Positions 8,809 through 17,585 of a stretch of 64,000 nt of DNA are shown here, piece after piece (positions within the stretch are counted from its first letter, which is position 1; every line of letters begins with the position of its first letter). The stretch covers positions 3,740,684 to 3,804,683 of the forward strand of contig NZ_JH600070.1 in the NCBI RefSeq assembly GCF_000245015.1, in the 5' to 3' direction. This DNA is from Beggiatoa alba B18LD (GTDB lineage: Bacteria > Pseudomonadota > Gammaproteobacteria > Beggiatoales > Beggiatoaceae). A program made the translations under genes and the position numbers. The notes under the pieces were generated by a model that had not been told where the DNA came from, made no database searches, and saw nothing but the letters and a program-made list of their open reading frames with translations.

Positions 8809-10323
8809 ATGTTTAATTTTCTTTATAAAGCGATTCTTACAAGCATTTTATTTGTGTCCATTGTACCTGTTGTACAAGCGAAACAGGTACTCGTACATTT
8901 AGATACAGAAACAGATTCTGCCGAAGTCGCACGATTATATCAGCAAGGACAAGTTATTAAAGATTTATCCCCATTACCTTGGCTTGTCATCGAAATTTCC
9001 GATAGTGATAATCAAACTCATTTAAGACAGATAAGCCGTTTGCCATTCTATACCGATGTTCGTGGTTATTTTGTCAGTGCAACACCAAATGATGAGCTCT
9101 ATACCCAGCAATGGCATCTGGATGAAATTGGTGTACCCACTTATTGGGAAACAACGCAAGGAGCGGGTGTCACCATTGCATTATTAGATAGCGGTGTCGA
9201 CCCAAACCATCCCGATTTAAAAGACAATATTCTATTTTCACAAGGCTACGATTTTGGGGATGATGATGCAGAGCCTTATGATGCAAATGGGCATGGCACA
9301 GCAATGGCTGGGCTTATGGTCGCACAATGCAACAATCGTATTGGGAGTTGTGGCGTTGCACCACAGACAAAAGTAATCCCCTATAAATTGAATCAAGCTG
9401 ATGGAGGGAGTTTTAGCTCTACAACGCTTGCCGCCGCTATCCTCGCAGCAGCTGATAGTGATGCACGAATTATTTCTATGAGTGTGATGTTAGAAGAATC
9501 CGCGCCTTGGGTAGAAGATGCATTACGCTATGCCTTCAATAAAAATAAAATCCTTGTTGCCGCCGCAGGCAATGAAGATTTATCCACAGTCGCTTTTCCA
9601 GCGAGTCTTCCTTTTGTCGTTAGCGTTGGTGCATACACTAAAAGTCATGAACGTTTCGGCAGTTATGGAAATGATTTAATGATTACCGCACCTGGAACAA
9701 GTCTATGGACAACTCAACCTGGAACAGGCTATGTCAATTTTTATATCGGAACATCACCCGCAGCGGCAATAGTCAGTGCTAGTTTTGCCTTACTAGCTGC
9801 TAATAATCCTGAAAAAAGTGCTACTGAACTCATTGTTCAATTAATGCAAGCCAGCCAAGATATTAATGCGATAGGTTGGGATGAAGAAGCGGGGTTTGGA
9901 CAATTACATTTACCAACAACACCATCTGCTGGAAATTATTTAGCATTTTTACCACTGACTCAAACAAGCTATCGTCCTAATGATTATTTAAATATAGACC
10001 TTTTATTAACAGGTTTAATCGGGCAATCAGCAGACCTATACTTACGTGTTAATCTCCCCATTGCGGAACAACGCTTTACACTTTATGAGCGGTTCGACGC
10101 TGAACCAGTCCTAGAAGCTACCCCTTTTAATGATACTTTACAAAGCCCATTCCCGTTTACGGGAGATATACAACTTTCTTTGTTTGGTATGAATGGGTTA
10201 ATTATACAAGGCGCGCTACCTGTAGGGCTGACAGAAGGGATTTACGAAATAGATGCAATGCTTGCCCAAAATACAACTCAACTTGCTTATCAACGACAAA
10301 TAATCTGGATTAGTGCCGATTAA
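8809..10323 (+). CDS. Secreted subtilisin-like serine protease (S8)
   Basis: A 504-residue exported protease. An N-terminal signal peptide (about residues 1-24, VVQA-KQ) and a short prodomain-like region precede an S8 catalytic domain. The triad is visible as Asp127 (ALLDSGVDPNHPD), His162 (NGHGTAMAG) and Ser316 (GTSPAAA), with the oxyanion Asn255 in AAAGNED. The serine motif has Pro-Ala-Ala-Ala in place of the common Met/Phe-Ala-Ala-Pro. A beta-rich tail of about 120 residues follows. It is upstream of a large secreted protein gene, so processing of surface proteins is possible but unproven. Confidence 0.9.
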   Translation: MFNFLYKAILTSILFVSIVPVVQAKQVLVHLDTETDSAEVARLYQQGQVIKDLSPLPWLVIEISDSDNQTHLRQISRLPFYTDVRGYFVSATPNDELYTQQWHLDEIGVPTYWETTQGAGVTIALLDSGVDPNHPDLKDNILFSQGYDFGDDDAEPYDANGHGTAMAGLMVAQCNNRIGSCGVAPQTKVIPYKLNQADGGSFSSTTLAAAILAAADSDARIISMSVMLEESAPWVEDALRYAFNKNKILVAAAGNEDLSTVAFPASLPFVVSVGAYTKSHERFGSYGNDLMITAPGTSLWTTQPGTGYVNFYIGTSPAAAIVSASFALLAANNPEKSATELIVQLMQASQDINAIGWDEEAGFGQLHLPTTPSAGNYLAFLPLTQTSYRPNDYLNIDLLLTGLIGQSADLYLRVNLPIAEQRFTLYERFDAEPVLEATPFNDTLQSPFPFTGDIQLSLFGMNGLIIQGALPVGLTEGIYEIDAMLAQNTTQLAYQRQIIWISAD

Positions 10324-10341
10324 AATGTTCGAGCACATTTT
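10323..10341 (+). terminator. Weak hairpin after protease gene
   Basis: A 7 bp AT-rich stem AAAATGT/ACATTTT begins at the stop codon of the protease gene. There is no clean T tract, so termination here would be inefficient. Confidence 0.3.
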
Positions 10342-10630
10342 AATAAATTGAATTAGTTTCAAATAAAAAACGAATTTAACAATTAAAAAGACTAAGAAAC
10401 TAAAAAAACAATATGCTTTGTTGATGAAGAAATGACAGATTAAAGTCGTAAAATAACTTGAAAATTGTTTGTTTTATGTGCAATATAAGTAGTAACCTGA
10501 TGTATAAGTTGGGTGTGTATAGTTGTGTAGAATCTATGCAAAATAGTGTTAAAATACTGACACCTTAAAGGTTGTATATATTCCGACTATGGCTTACCCA
10601 TCTCAAGATTAACCACGGAGATTAGTGAAC
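10342..10630. other. AT-rich leader region of the large secreted protein gene
   Basis: Nearly 300 bp of A/T-rich sequence without an ORF. It must contain the promoter of the strongly terminated gene downstream; TAAAAT near 10550 is a possible -10, but no matching -35 at proper spacing is convincing. Confidence 0.35.
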
Positions 10631-13480
10631 ATGAACTTCAAGAAAACAGCTTTAGCTTCAGCTATTGCGCTGACTTTGGCAACAGGTTCTGTAATGGCAA
10701 CCACCACCACCGTCGGTGGTGAATTTATTCTCGATAAAGCAACTATTAATGCTGGCGGTACAATTAACTTAGCATTATTAGGCTTAGATAGCTCTGGTGC
10801 TGTTGACCGTTTTGGTGAACAACAAGGCTCAGTGATTATTGCTGTAGTCAATACCATTAAAGGTGAAATCGTTGGCGGTTCTACCTATCCTGGTGCTACC
10901 CCTGATGACCCAAGACCATCATCTGGTCAATTTACTTCTCAAGTTAGATACTTCCGTTTAAACCAAGGTAACGGTCAAGTTAGTATCAACTACCCTGTCA
11001 CAGCAACAGGCACTGACTCAGTTACCATTACCCTACAAGAAAGAATCCCAACCACAGGCGGTGGTGTGGAATTCAAAACGATTGCCTCTGCCGAGCGTGT
11101 TGTTACCATCAACCCTCCTTCTTCAGCACCTAAAGCTTTAAACGTTGTAGAATTTAAAGCTTCTGCACTTGACCCTGAAAAAGCACTCGGTACAACTGAT
11201 GATGGCATTTGGGCTGACGGTATTACTGGTAAAATGACTGCAGGTGTTGCAGGTGCACAAATTATTGTGGAATCTGAAAACCCCTCCGCAGCGGGTGAAT
11301 TGACCGTTACCTTAAGAAAAGGTAGCACCAGCGTCCCTTACACCACCCAAATGCAATTAGGTAAAGCCATTGTCACTTTAGACAATAAAGTTACCTCTGC
11401 TGGTAAATACTATATTGAAGCAACCTTCAAAGGCTTTGATGGCAACAGCGTAGATTTACTCTATCCTGATACTGTTGAAGTTATCTCTACTGGTTTACCA
11501 CGTAGCATTGTTTTAAGTGCTAACAAACAACGTCTGAATGTCAATGCTGGTCAAGGTGCGACTGTTTCTGCAACATTAAAAGACGAATATGGTAATACCA
11601 CAACCAGCAGAGCTGGCACAGCCATTACTGTTGAAGTAAAAGATGCAAACACGACTACCACGGGTGTTGCCGCATTTGATATCCCTGTGGGTGTTGGTGC
11701 TTCCAAAGGTTCTTACCAAATCGGTGTAGCTGGTAGCTCCGCCTTTACCAAAGCCAGCACAGCTTCTTTAGTGGGTACTGCATTATCTGGTCCTAACAGA
11801 ACTACCGTTTCTGGTATTACTGCCTCCGCTCCTCTAGCAATCAGTGCTGTTGAGAAAACCTTAGTTGTTTCTCCTTTATTCACTACCGCCCAAATGGCTG
11901 GTACAGAATTTAAAGCCTTCACTGTTGTTACAAGCGATAACAATGCCAATGTTGGTCCTATTACTATCCAAAATACGACCACCAGTGAGTCTTTAACTGT
12001 TAACCGTGATCCTAGCACCAATGTTGTGCAAGGTTTCTTCAAAACAGCAACTGATGGTGCTACCTACTTAATTTCTGATAGCACTGGTGTTTATGCCCAA
12101 CAATTAGTTGATGCAGCGGGTATCATCCGTGCAGCAGCAACCAACGTTGAATTACGTAACGCACATAACCAAAAAGTTACCTCTGTTTATGCTGGAACAA
12201 TTGCTAGCTCCACAGACCGCGCGGCTTATATCCCTGAACGTTCACTGAAGATGTTTGATACCTTCGGTAACTCCGTTACCCCTGGTTCACCTGGTGGCAC
12301 AGGTACATTCACTGCTAGCAGCACAAACTCTATCAGTGTTTCCTACATGGGTACAGGTACTGCCTCCGCAGGTATTCCTGATTTAAGCCCAGGTGGTGTG
12401 GTTGAAGTCAGATATGCAACCGTTGGCACTAAAGCTTTCAGTGGCACAGACAATATCGCGTTAGCCTTTGACAAACCAGGCTTAGGTACTAACAACATTA
12501 CTGTTACTACCAATGTCAGCGCGCCTGAAAAACTGACCGCAATTAACGCGTACATCACTCAGGATAAGATTCCTACCAACAGTGAAGTTGCTTTAACTGT
12601 TGAAATTCTGGATCAAGATGGCAATCCTTATCCTACCACTGATGTCACCGTGTTATTTAACGATGGCTTAACAGGTGAAGGTGTTATCCAAAATCCTGAT
12701 GTCAGAGATTTAAGCGGTAACATTATTGCAACAGGTCAACAATTATTTACCACTGCTGGCTCTAGAAAAGTCTTAGTTGTGGGTGCTGGTGCTGTTGAAG
12801 GTACATTCAAGTTAACCTTCAGAAATCCTGATGGTAGCGTCAAAGCAGAACGTACATTCACCGTTGCATCTGCTTATGAAGGTCAATGCTCTACTTCTAA
12901 CCTGTCTGCTTGCACAACCCAAGTAGATTGCGAATCTGCCTTAGGCTTCTTCGCAGGTGATAAATGCTCCGTCCGTCCTGAGTTAACCAGCACAGGTTCT
13001 GTGTTTGACCCAACAACAGGTGAAGTGACTGAAGGTACATTAGACTTCTTCGGTGGTATCTATCAAGCCCTGAAAGCAGGGGACGGCTTTACCAAAACAG
13101 CCGTGTTATCTTGCTACGGTCCTAACAATCCTGTTAGCATCCAAGCTGCCTTCCAAGTTGATCCTGCTGACGTAGGCAAAGGTGGTGAAGTCCTCATCGT
13201 TGGTTTATTAACCATCGGCGAGTTTAACTTCAGCGGCTGGTACATGATGGACCTTAACAACATCGTCACATGGGACGGTATGAGCTTAGCGGGTCTTACC
13301 GCTGCGAAAGAAGTGGGTGAATTACCTTCTCTCTACAGCAGCGTGTTATATCAAGGTCAATTCTACATTGGCGGTTTATTAAACCTCTATGTAGGCTACC
13401 GTAATCCAGCTGGTAAAGTGGTATTCTCTAGCTCTGCAATCCAAGCGAACATCGTCAATACAGATACTTGCCCTAACTAA
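10631..13480 (+). CDS. Large secreted protein with Ig-like repeats, probable abundant surface protein
   Basis: 949 residues from the ATG at 10631 (a GTG two codons upstream is less well placed relative to GGAG at 10617-10620). A clear signal peptide (MNFKKTALASAIALTLATG, ending VMA-TT) leads into a long Thr/Ser/Gly/Val-rich beta region. At least two stretches resemble bacterial Ig-like domains (LSANKQRLNVNAGQGATVSA with DEYGN; ITQDKIPTNSEVALTVEI with DQDGNPY). The last 200 residues hold six cysteines, suggesting disulfides. Codon choice is more uniform and GC-richer than in neighbours, and a strong terminator follows, which suggests high expression. A sheath, S-layer or surface adhesin role is possible; I do not recognise the family. 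Confidence 0.85.
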   Translation: MNFKKTALASAIALTLATGSVMATTTTVGGEFILDKATINAGGTINLALLGLDSSGAVDRFGEQQGSVIIAVVNTIKGEIVGGSTYPGATPDDPRPSSGQFTSQVRYFRLNQGNGQVSINYPVTATGTDSVTITLQERIPTTGGGVEFKTIASAERVVTINPPSSAPKALNVVEFKASALDPEKALGTTDDGIWADGITGKMTAGVAGAQIIVESENPSAAGELTVTLRKGSTSVPYTTQMQLGKAIVTLDNKVTSAGKYYIEATFKGFDGNSVDLLYPDTVEVISTGLPRSIVLSANKQRLNVNAGQGATVSATLKDEYGNTTTSRAGTAITVEVKDANTTTTGVAAFDIPVGVGASKGSYQIGVAGSSAFTKASTASLVGTALSGPNRTTVSGITASAPLAISAVEKTLVVSPLFTTAQMAGTEFKAFTVVTSDNNANVGPITIQNTTTSESLTVNRDPSTNVVQGFFKTATDGATYLISDSTGVYAQQLVDAAGIIRAAATNVELRNAHNQKVTSVYAGTIASSTDRAAYIPERSLKMFDTFGNSVTPGSPGGTGTFTASSTNSISVSYMGTGTASAGIPDLSPGGVVEVRYATVGTKAFSGTDNIALAFDKPGLGTNNITVTTNVSAPEKLTAINAYITQDKIPTNSEVALTVEILDQDGNPYPTTDVTVLFNDGLTGEGVIQNPDVRDLSGNIIATGQQLFTTAGSRKVLVVGAGAVEGTFKLTFRNPDGSVKAERTFTVASAYEGQCSTSNLSACTTQVDCESALGFFAGDKCSVRPELTSTGSVFDPTTGEVTEGTLDFFGGIYQALKAGDGFTKTAVLSCYGPNNPVSIQAAFQVDPADVGKGGEVLIVGLLTIGEFNFSGWYMMDLNNIVTWDGMSLAGLTAAKEVGELPSLYSSVLYQGQFYIGGLLNLYVGYRNPAGKVVFSSSAIQANIVNTDTCPN

Positions 13481-13510
13481 GGTAAGTTTTTCTTGATAGA
13501 ATCGTGATTG

Positions 13511-13544
13511 AAAAAAACGGCGACTGAAGTCGCCGTTTTTTTTG
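13511..13544 (+). terminator. Strong intrinsic terminator
   Basis: A GC-rich stem ACGGCGAC/GTCGCCGT with a TGAA loop is flanked by seven A and eight T residues, so it can act in both directions. It ends the large secreted protein gene. Confidence 0.95.
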
Positions 13545-13565
13545 CTTTTTTAAAGCATTAATTCA

Positions 13566-13656
13566 TATAGTAAACGTGCTATAAAACAATTTAAATTTAG
13601 GACTAGCAGTCCTCACAGGATAGTTCTCCGCATTGTTTTATAGTGCGTTTACTATA
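13566..13656. repeat. Family A palindromic repeat, copy 1
   Basis: A 91 bp element with near-identical inverted ends (TATAGTAAACG ... CGTTTACTATA) and the inner pair CTATAAAACAAT / ATTGTTTTATAG. The middle has a GGACT...AGTCCT motif. It is in reverse orientation to copies 2 and 3 and carries about 14 extra central bases relative to them. It fits a miniature inverted-repeat element of unknown transposase. Confidence 0.8.
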
Positions 13657-13883
13657 TAAACCCTGTTCCATCCCTTCCTCTTAAATTATCTTCACCTCTT
13701 TGTATTATTGTTTTCTAATAAATATTCGTTTTACGATAAAATAAATAATATCCAAAAGCATAGCATTACCTGCAAGTAGCGAGTCTCTTGTAGATTCGTT
13801 ATCATAAGCGTTTTTTACAACAACATCGCATGGATAACACCAACAATCATATTTCATGCACAAATCTAAAGGAGAACGGAATT

Positions 13884-14255
13884 ATGAGTAAGACGATATT
13901 AGTCGTCGATGACGAGCCCAATATCTTGCTATCTTTAGAATTTTTAATGAAGCAAGCACAATACATTGTTAAAACTGCTAAAGATGGTGAAGAAGCCTTA
14001 CAAATTGTAGAAACCACTCTCCCCGATTTAATCTTGCTTGATGTCAACATGCCGAAAAAAAGTGGTTATCAAGTCTGTGAAATCATCCGCGCAAATCCTG
14101 CTTGGAAAACAATTCGAATTGTAATGCTTACTGCAAAAGGACGTGATATCGAACGTGAAAAAGGATTAGCCCTTGGTGCGGATGAATACATTACTAAGCC
14201 ATTTGCTACACAAGAAGTCGTTGAAAAAGTTAAAGAGTTATTGGCGGATGTATGA
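13884..14255 (+). CDS. Single-domain response regulator (CheY-like receiver)
   Basis: A 123-residue receiver without an output domain. It has the acidic pair Asp9/Asp10, the phosphoacceptor Asp53, the switch Thr83 and Lys105, all canonical. An upstream frame extension exists, but AAAGGAGA directly before the ATG at 13884 fixes the start. Its stop overlaps the start of the next gene (ATGA at 14252-14255), so the two are probably translationally coupled and act together. It would signal by protein contact, perhaps with the downstream sensor-exonuclease or a phosphorelay elsewhere. Confidence 0.9.
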   Translation: MSKTILVVDDEPNILLSLEFLMKQAQYIVKTAKDGEEALQIVETTLPDLILLDVNMPKKSGYQVCEIIRANPAWKTIRIVMLTAKGRDIEREKGLALGADEYITKPFATQEVVEKVKELLADV

Positions 14256-16342
14256 GCGCGAGAACACAATTTTGGTTAGGTTTCTTTATTGCTATCAGTG
14301 TGAACTTAACAATTTTTATCGGTGGGTGGTTTTTATTACTTGATAAGATTGTTGATTCTGAACAACGCAACGCCTTTGAAGGCTTTCTTGCTGTCGGTGG
14401 TTTTGCAAGTTTTTCTATTCTAGCGATTGTATGGATGCTGTTAGATAACAAGCTTTTTTTTCCACTACAATGGATTATTCGCGGTATAGAAATCATGTTA
14501 CACAGTAACCCCGCGCATAAACTAGAATTAAACCGCTTTCATCTGCTCACTGACCTTGCTAAATCTGTTCAAGCTTTAGGCGATAAACACCATAAGACCC
14601 GTTTAGAACTTGCACAAGCGATTGCCAGTAGTGCCGCGAAAGTAGAGGCGCAAAAGATACGTTTAGAAACCATTCTCCGTGACCTTGATAGCGGTGTGAT
14701 TGTTTGCGATACACAAGGACGAATTGTTCTTTATAACCCTGCCGCATTACATATTTTGGGCAATCACGCTGCATTAGGCTTAGGTCGTTCTATTTATGAA
14801 GTCTTTGCCCGTTCGCCTGTTGAACATACCTTAGAAATGCTACGTTTGCGCACCAGTCGGGACAAACACACGAAACAAGAAGGCGAGTTTGTATGTAGCG
14901 CGCATGATACCAATAGCCTCTATCATTGTCGTCTTGCTCGTTCATTTGAACAGGACAACGAAACAGGTTTTGTCTTAGCTTTTAATGATGTAACCCAACG
15001 GCTTGAAGCCGTACAGCAACAAGAACAACAGCTATTACAACTGACAGAAAAATATCGTGCTCCCTTGGCGAATTTGCGAGCGGCTGCGGAAACCTTAGTA
15101 GAACATCCACAAATGCCACAAACCACACATGATGCTTTTATACACATCATTGTCCAAGAAAGCAGACAGTTAAGCGTCTCGTTGGAAAATATCGCCCAAG
15201 AATCTTCCCGTCTGGCAAATCATCAATGGTCTATGGCAGATGTACACTCAGACGACCTCATTAACAGCATTAACCATAAACTGCCAACCAGAAAACAGAT
15301 TATTCTAACAGGCACTGGTAATCCTTTATGGCTACATGTGGATGGTTATGCCCTGATTTGTCTCTTAACGCATTTAATTAACAAACTCCATGATTATTTA
15401 GAAATCAAGCAATTCAATATAGAGCCATTAATGGGTAATCGTCGTGTTTATTTAGACATTATTTGGCAAGGACAACCCATTTCCGACACTGTATTAGAAT
15501 CATGGTCACGGGAAACCATACCCGACATGATAGGCGCGAAGACCATGCGCGATATTCTTTATATTCATGACAGTGACTTATGGAGTCAAACCCACCGTAA
15601 AGCAAAATCTGCATTATTACGCCTGCCACTTCCTGCATCTCGTCGCCAATGGGAACAACCGCGCGAAGTGCTTGCGCCACGCCCTGAATTTTATGACTTT
15701 CAACTGCCAGAAAATGCCTTGGGTGAAATGGCTGACCGTCCATTGTCCTCTTTAGAATTCGTTGTTTTTGATACAGAAACAACAGGGCTTCGTCCTTCTG
15801 AAGGCGATGAAATTATTTCCATTGCAGGCGTGCGTGTGGTGAATGGGCGAATTTTAAGCGGGGAAGCCTTCCAATATCTGGTTAATCCGAATAAGCCAAT
15901 TCCAAAAGCCTCAATTCGTTTTCATGGCATTACAGATGACATGGTTAAAGACCAACCTATGATTCAAACCGTATTACCCAAATTTAAAACCTTCGTAGGC
16001 GATGCAGTACTGGTTGGGCACAATGTTGCGTTTGACATGAAGTTTCTTAGCATGAAAGAAGGCATAACAGGCATTCGATTTAATAATCCTGTATTAGATA
16101 CGCTTTTAATTTCTGGTTATCTTCACCCCCACACTGAAAACCATTATTTAGACAGCATTGCGGAGCGTTTAGGCGTTGATATTAGTGGACGACATACTGC
16201 CATTGGTGATGCATTAGCGACGGCAGAAGTCTTCTTACGTTTATTAGACCTATTAATTGCTCGCGGAATTACCACCTTAGGGCAAGCCGTACACGCTTCT
16301 GAAGAAATGGTCGCCGTTAAAAAACAACAAGCAAAATTCTAA
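14252..16342 (+). CDS. Membrane PAS / degenerate histidine kinase / DnaQ-type 3'-5' exonuclease fusion
   Basis: A 696-residue protein. Two membrane segments (about residues 7-29 and 45-66) are followed by a coiled linker, a PAS domain (about 130-245), a histidine-kinase-like dimerisation and ATPase-like region (about 255-475), and a C-terminal DEDDh exonuclease of the DnaQ family (about 500-680). The exonuclease residues are all present: Asp507 and Glu509 (FDTETTG), Asp595 ([10 protein letters not shown]), His648 and Asp653 (HTAIGDA). The kinase H-box reads [10 protein letters not shown], so the phosphoacceptor position is Glu266, and N- and G-boxes are not recognisable. It is therefore probably a sensor pseudokinase controlling, or anchoring, a nuclease. 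It is coupled to a receiver gene by an ATGA overlap. Confidence 0.85.
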   Translation: MSARTQFWLGFFIAISVNLTIFIGGWFLLLDKIVDSEQRNAFEGFLAVGGFASFSILAIVWMLLDNKLFFPLQWIIRGIEIMLHSNPAHKLELNRFHLLTDLAKSVQALGDKHHKTRLELAQAIASSAAKVEAQKIRLETILRDLDSGVIVCDTQGRIVLYNPAALHILGNHAALGLGRSIYEVFARSPVEHTLEMLRLRTSRDKHTKQEGEFVCSAHDTNSLYHCRLARSFEQDNETGFVLAFNDVTQRLEAVQQQEQQLLQLTEKYRAPLANLRAAAETLVEHPQMPQTTHDAFIHIIVQESRQLSVSLENIAQESSRLANHQWSMADVHSDDLINSINHKLPTRKQIILTGTGNPLWLHVDGYALICLLTHLINKLHDYLEIKQFNIEPLMGNRRVYLDIIWQGQPISDTVLESWSRETIPDMIGAKTMRDILYIHDSDLWSQTHRKAKSALLRLPLPASRRQWEQPREVLAPRPEFYDFQLPENALGEMADRPLSSLEFVVFDTETTGLRPSEGDEIISIAGVRVVNGRILSGEAFQYLVNPNKPIPKASIRFHGITDDMVKDQPMIQTVLPKFKTFVGDAVLVGHNVAFDMKFLSMKEGITGIRFNNPVLDTLLISGYLHPHTENHYLDSIAERLGVDISGRHTAIGDALATAEVFLRLLDLLIARGITTLGQAVHASEEMVAVKKQQAKF

Positions 16343-16380
16343 ATACAGCTTATTGTTTTCTTCCTACACTTGTTCAAACA

Positions 16381-16410
16381 GGACAGTATGCTTTAAAAAG
16401 CACACTGTCC
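16381..16410 (+). other. Long stem-loop in leader of tandem thioredoxin gene
   Basis: GGACAGTATGCTTT pairs with AAAGCACACTGTCC through 14 positions with one mismatch and a tiny loop. No T tract follows, so it is not a simple intrinsic terminator. It sits 48 bp before the downstream GTG start and may affect mRNA stability or translation. Confidence 0.6.
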
Positions 16411-16457
16411 GCTGTCACGTTCTGCGATTCCTGTCTTATTTTTACGGAGAAACAGCT

Positions 16458-17441
16458 GTGAAATCAATCGTTATTGCGTTAATGCTCACTTTTTATGCAA
16501 GTCTGCTTTTTGCCGAACAGATGCCCACAACTTGGTTACAAAATCCAAGTTCATTGACTCAAGCCATAGAAAATGCACAAAAAGAAGATAAAAAAGGCAT
16601 TTTTATATTTATCACAGCTGAAAAATGTGCATTATGTAACTACATGCAAACAGTCATTTTTCCACAAGCGCAAATTGCTAATTTTTATCAACAAAACTTC
16701 ATTAATTTACAAATCAATGCAAGTGTTACCACATCTATCATTAACTTTGAAAATCAAGCAAGTACGACAACAACAGTCGCCAAACAATTAAATTCAGAGG
16801 GAAAAGCGTATCCATTAGCCCTATTTTTTAACCCGCAAGGAACACTACTTTATAGTTTTTCTGGGATTACTCAAAATCCTGAGGAATTTTTATGGCTAGG
16901 TGAATATATTCTACAGGAACACTATCAACAACAATCCTTTACTGATTATAAACAAGCACGTTATGTAAATCAGCCTACTAAAACAGGTAATAGCCAAGCC
17001 TTTTTTGATGTGACATTTGGCGATTTGCAAGCAGAACTACAAACGGCAAAAGAAAATGGTAAACAAGGGATTATGTTATTTTTTGAAATGGAAGGTTGCC
17101 CATTTTGTAAACGAATGCGCGACACCGTATTTACACAGCCCGATGTTCAACAGTTTTACAAAGAACGCTTTTTGATTTTTCCTATTGATATTTTGGGCGA
17201 TGTTGAACTGACCGATTTTGAAGGGAATACCATTAGTAGCAAAGTATTTAGTCAAACAATCAACCGTGTACGTAGCACACCTGTGATTATTTTTTATAAT
17301 TTAGCGGGTGAACCGTTATACCGCTTTACAGGAATGACCGAAGACGCACAAAGTTTTATCTGGTTAGCGGAATATGTATTATCAGGTGAATATCAACGCC
17401 AACTGTTTAAAACCTATCAACAAGCGAAACGTAATCCTTAA
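16458..17441 (+). CDS. Exported tandem thioredoxin-fold protein (SoxW/thiol-disulfide type)
   Basis: About 327 residues from a GTG start chosen because ACGGAGA (16444-16450) is 7 bp upstream and the product then begins with a signal peptide (KSIVIALMLTFYASLLFA-EQ). Two thioredoxin-like domains follow, each with a CxxC: CALC in the first and CPFC in the second. Each domain ends in a similar block (YSFSGITQNPEEFLWLGEYIL and YRFTGMTEDAQSFIWLAEYVL), showing internal duplication. Likely a periplasmic thiol-disulfide or protein-reduction role. It follows the sensor-exonuclease gene but its own hairpin leader suggests separate control. Confidence 0.8.
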   Translation: MKSIVIALMLTFYASLLFAEQMPTTWLQNPSSLTQAIENAQKEDKKGIFIFITAEKCALCNYMQTVIFPQAQIANFYQQNFINLQINASVTTSIINFENQASTTTTVAKQLNSEGKAYPLALFFNPQGTLLYSFSGITQNPEEFLWLGEYILQEHYQQQSFTDYKQARYVNQPTKTGNSQAFFDVTFGDLQAELQTAKENGKQGIMLFFEMEGCPFCKRMRDTVFTQPDVQQFYKERFLIFPIDILGDVELTDFEGNTISSKVFSQTINRVRSTPVIIFYNLAGEPLYRFTGMTEDAQSFIWLAEYVLSGEYQRQLFKTYQQAKRNP

Positions 17442-17448
17442 AAATACA

Positions 17449-17476
17449 GTTGAATCAGTAATATTGCTGATTCAAC
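17449..17476 (+). terminator. Hairpin after tandem thioredoxin gene
   Basis: GTTGAATCAG / CTGATTCAAC form a perfect 10 bp stem with an 8 nt loop, 8 bp after the stop codon. The usual T tract is missing, so it may be a weak terminator or an mRNA 3'-end stabiliser. Confidence 0.5.
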
Positions 17477-17481
17477 AACAA

Positions 17482-17558
17482 AATAGCAAACGTACTATAA
17501 AACGATGCGGAAGACTGCCAGTCCTAAATTTAAATAATTTTATGATACGTTTACTATA
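17482..17558. repeat. Family A palindromic repeat, copy 2 (left flank of Rpn gene)
   Basis: A 77 bp copy with degenerate left end (AATAGCAAACGTACTATAAAAC) and right end TACGTTTACTATA. The core GACTGCCAGTCCTAAATT is shared with copy 3, and the two are in the same orientation either side of the Rpn gene. Confidence 0.8.
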
Positions 17559-17585
17559 TCTTTCCAAGCATGAGGACGCATCAAC

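Noticed and set aside
10609-12558. Several reverse-strand ORFs of 70-112 codons inside the large secreted protein gene
   Set aside because: They are Val/Ser/Pro-rich mirrors of a Thr/Gly-rich coding strand, lack ribosome binding sites and do not look like any family.
13681-13850. Upstream extension of the receiver gene to 13830
   Set aside because: The longer start lacks a ribosome binding site and adds 18 residues not found in receivers; AAAGGAGA marks the ATG at 13884.
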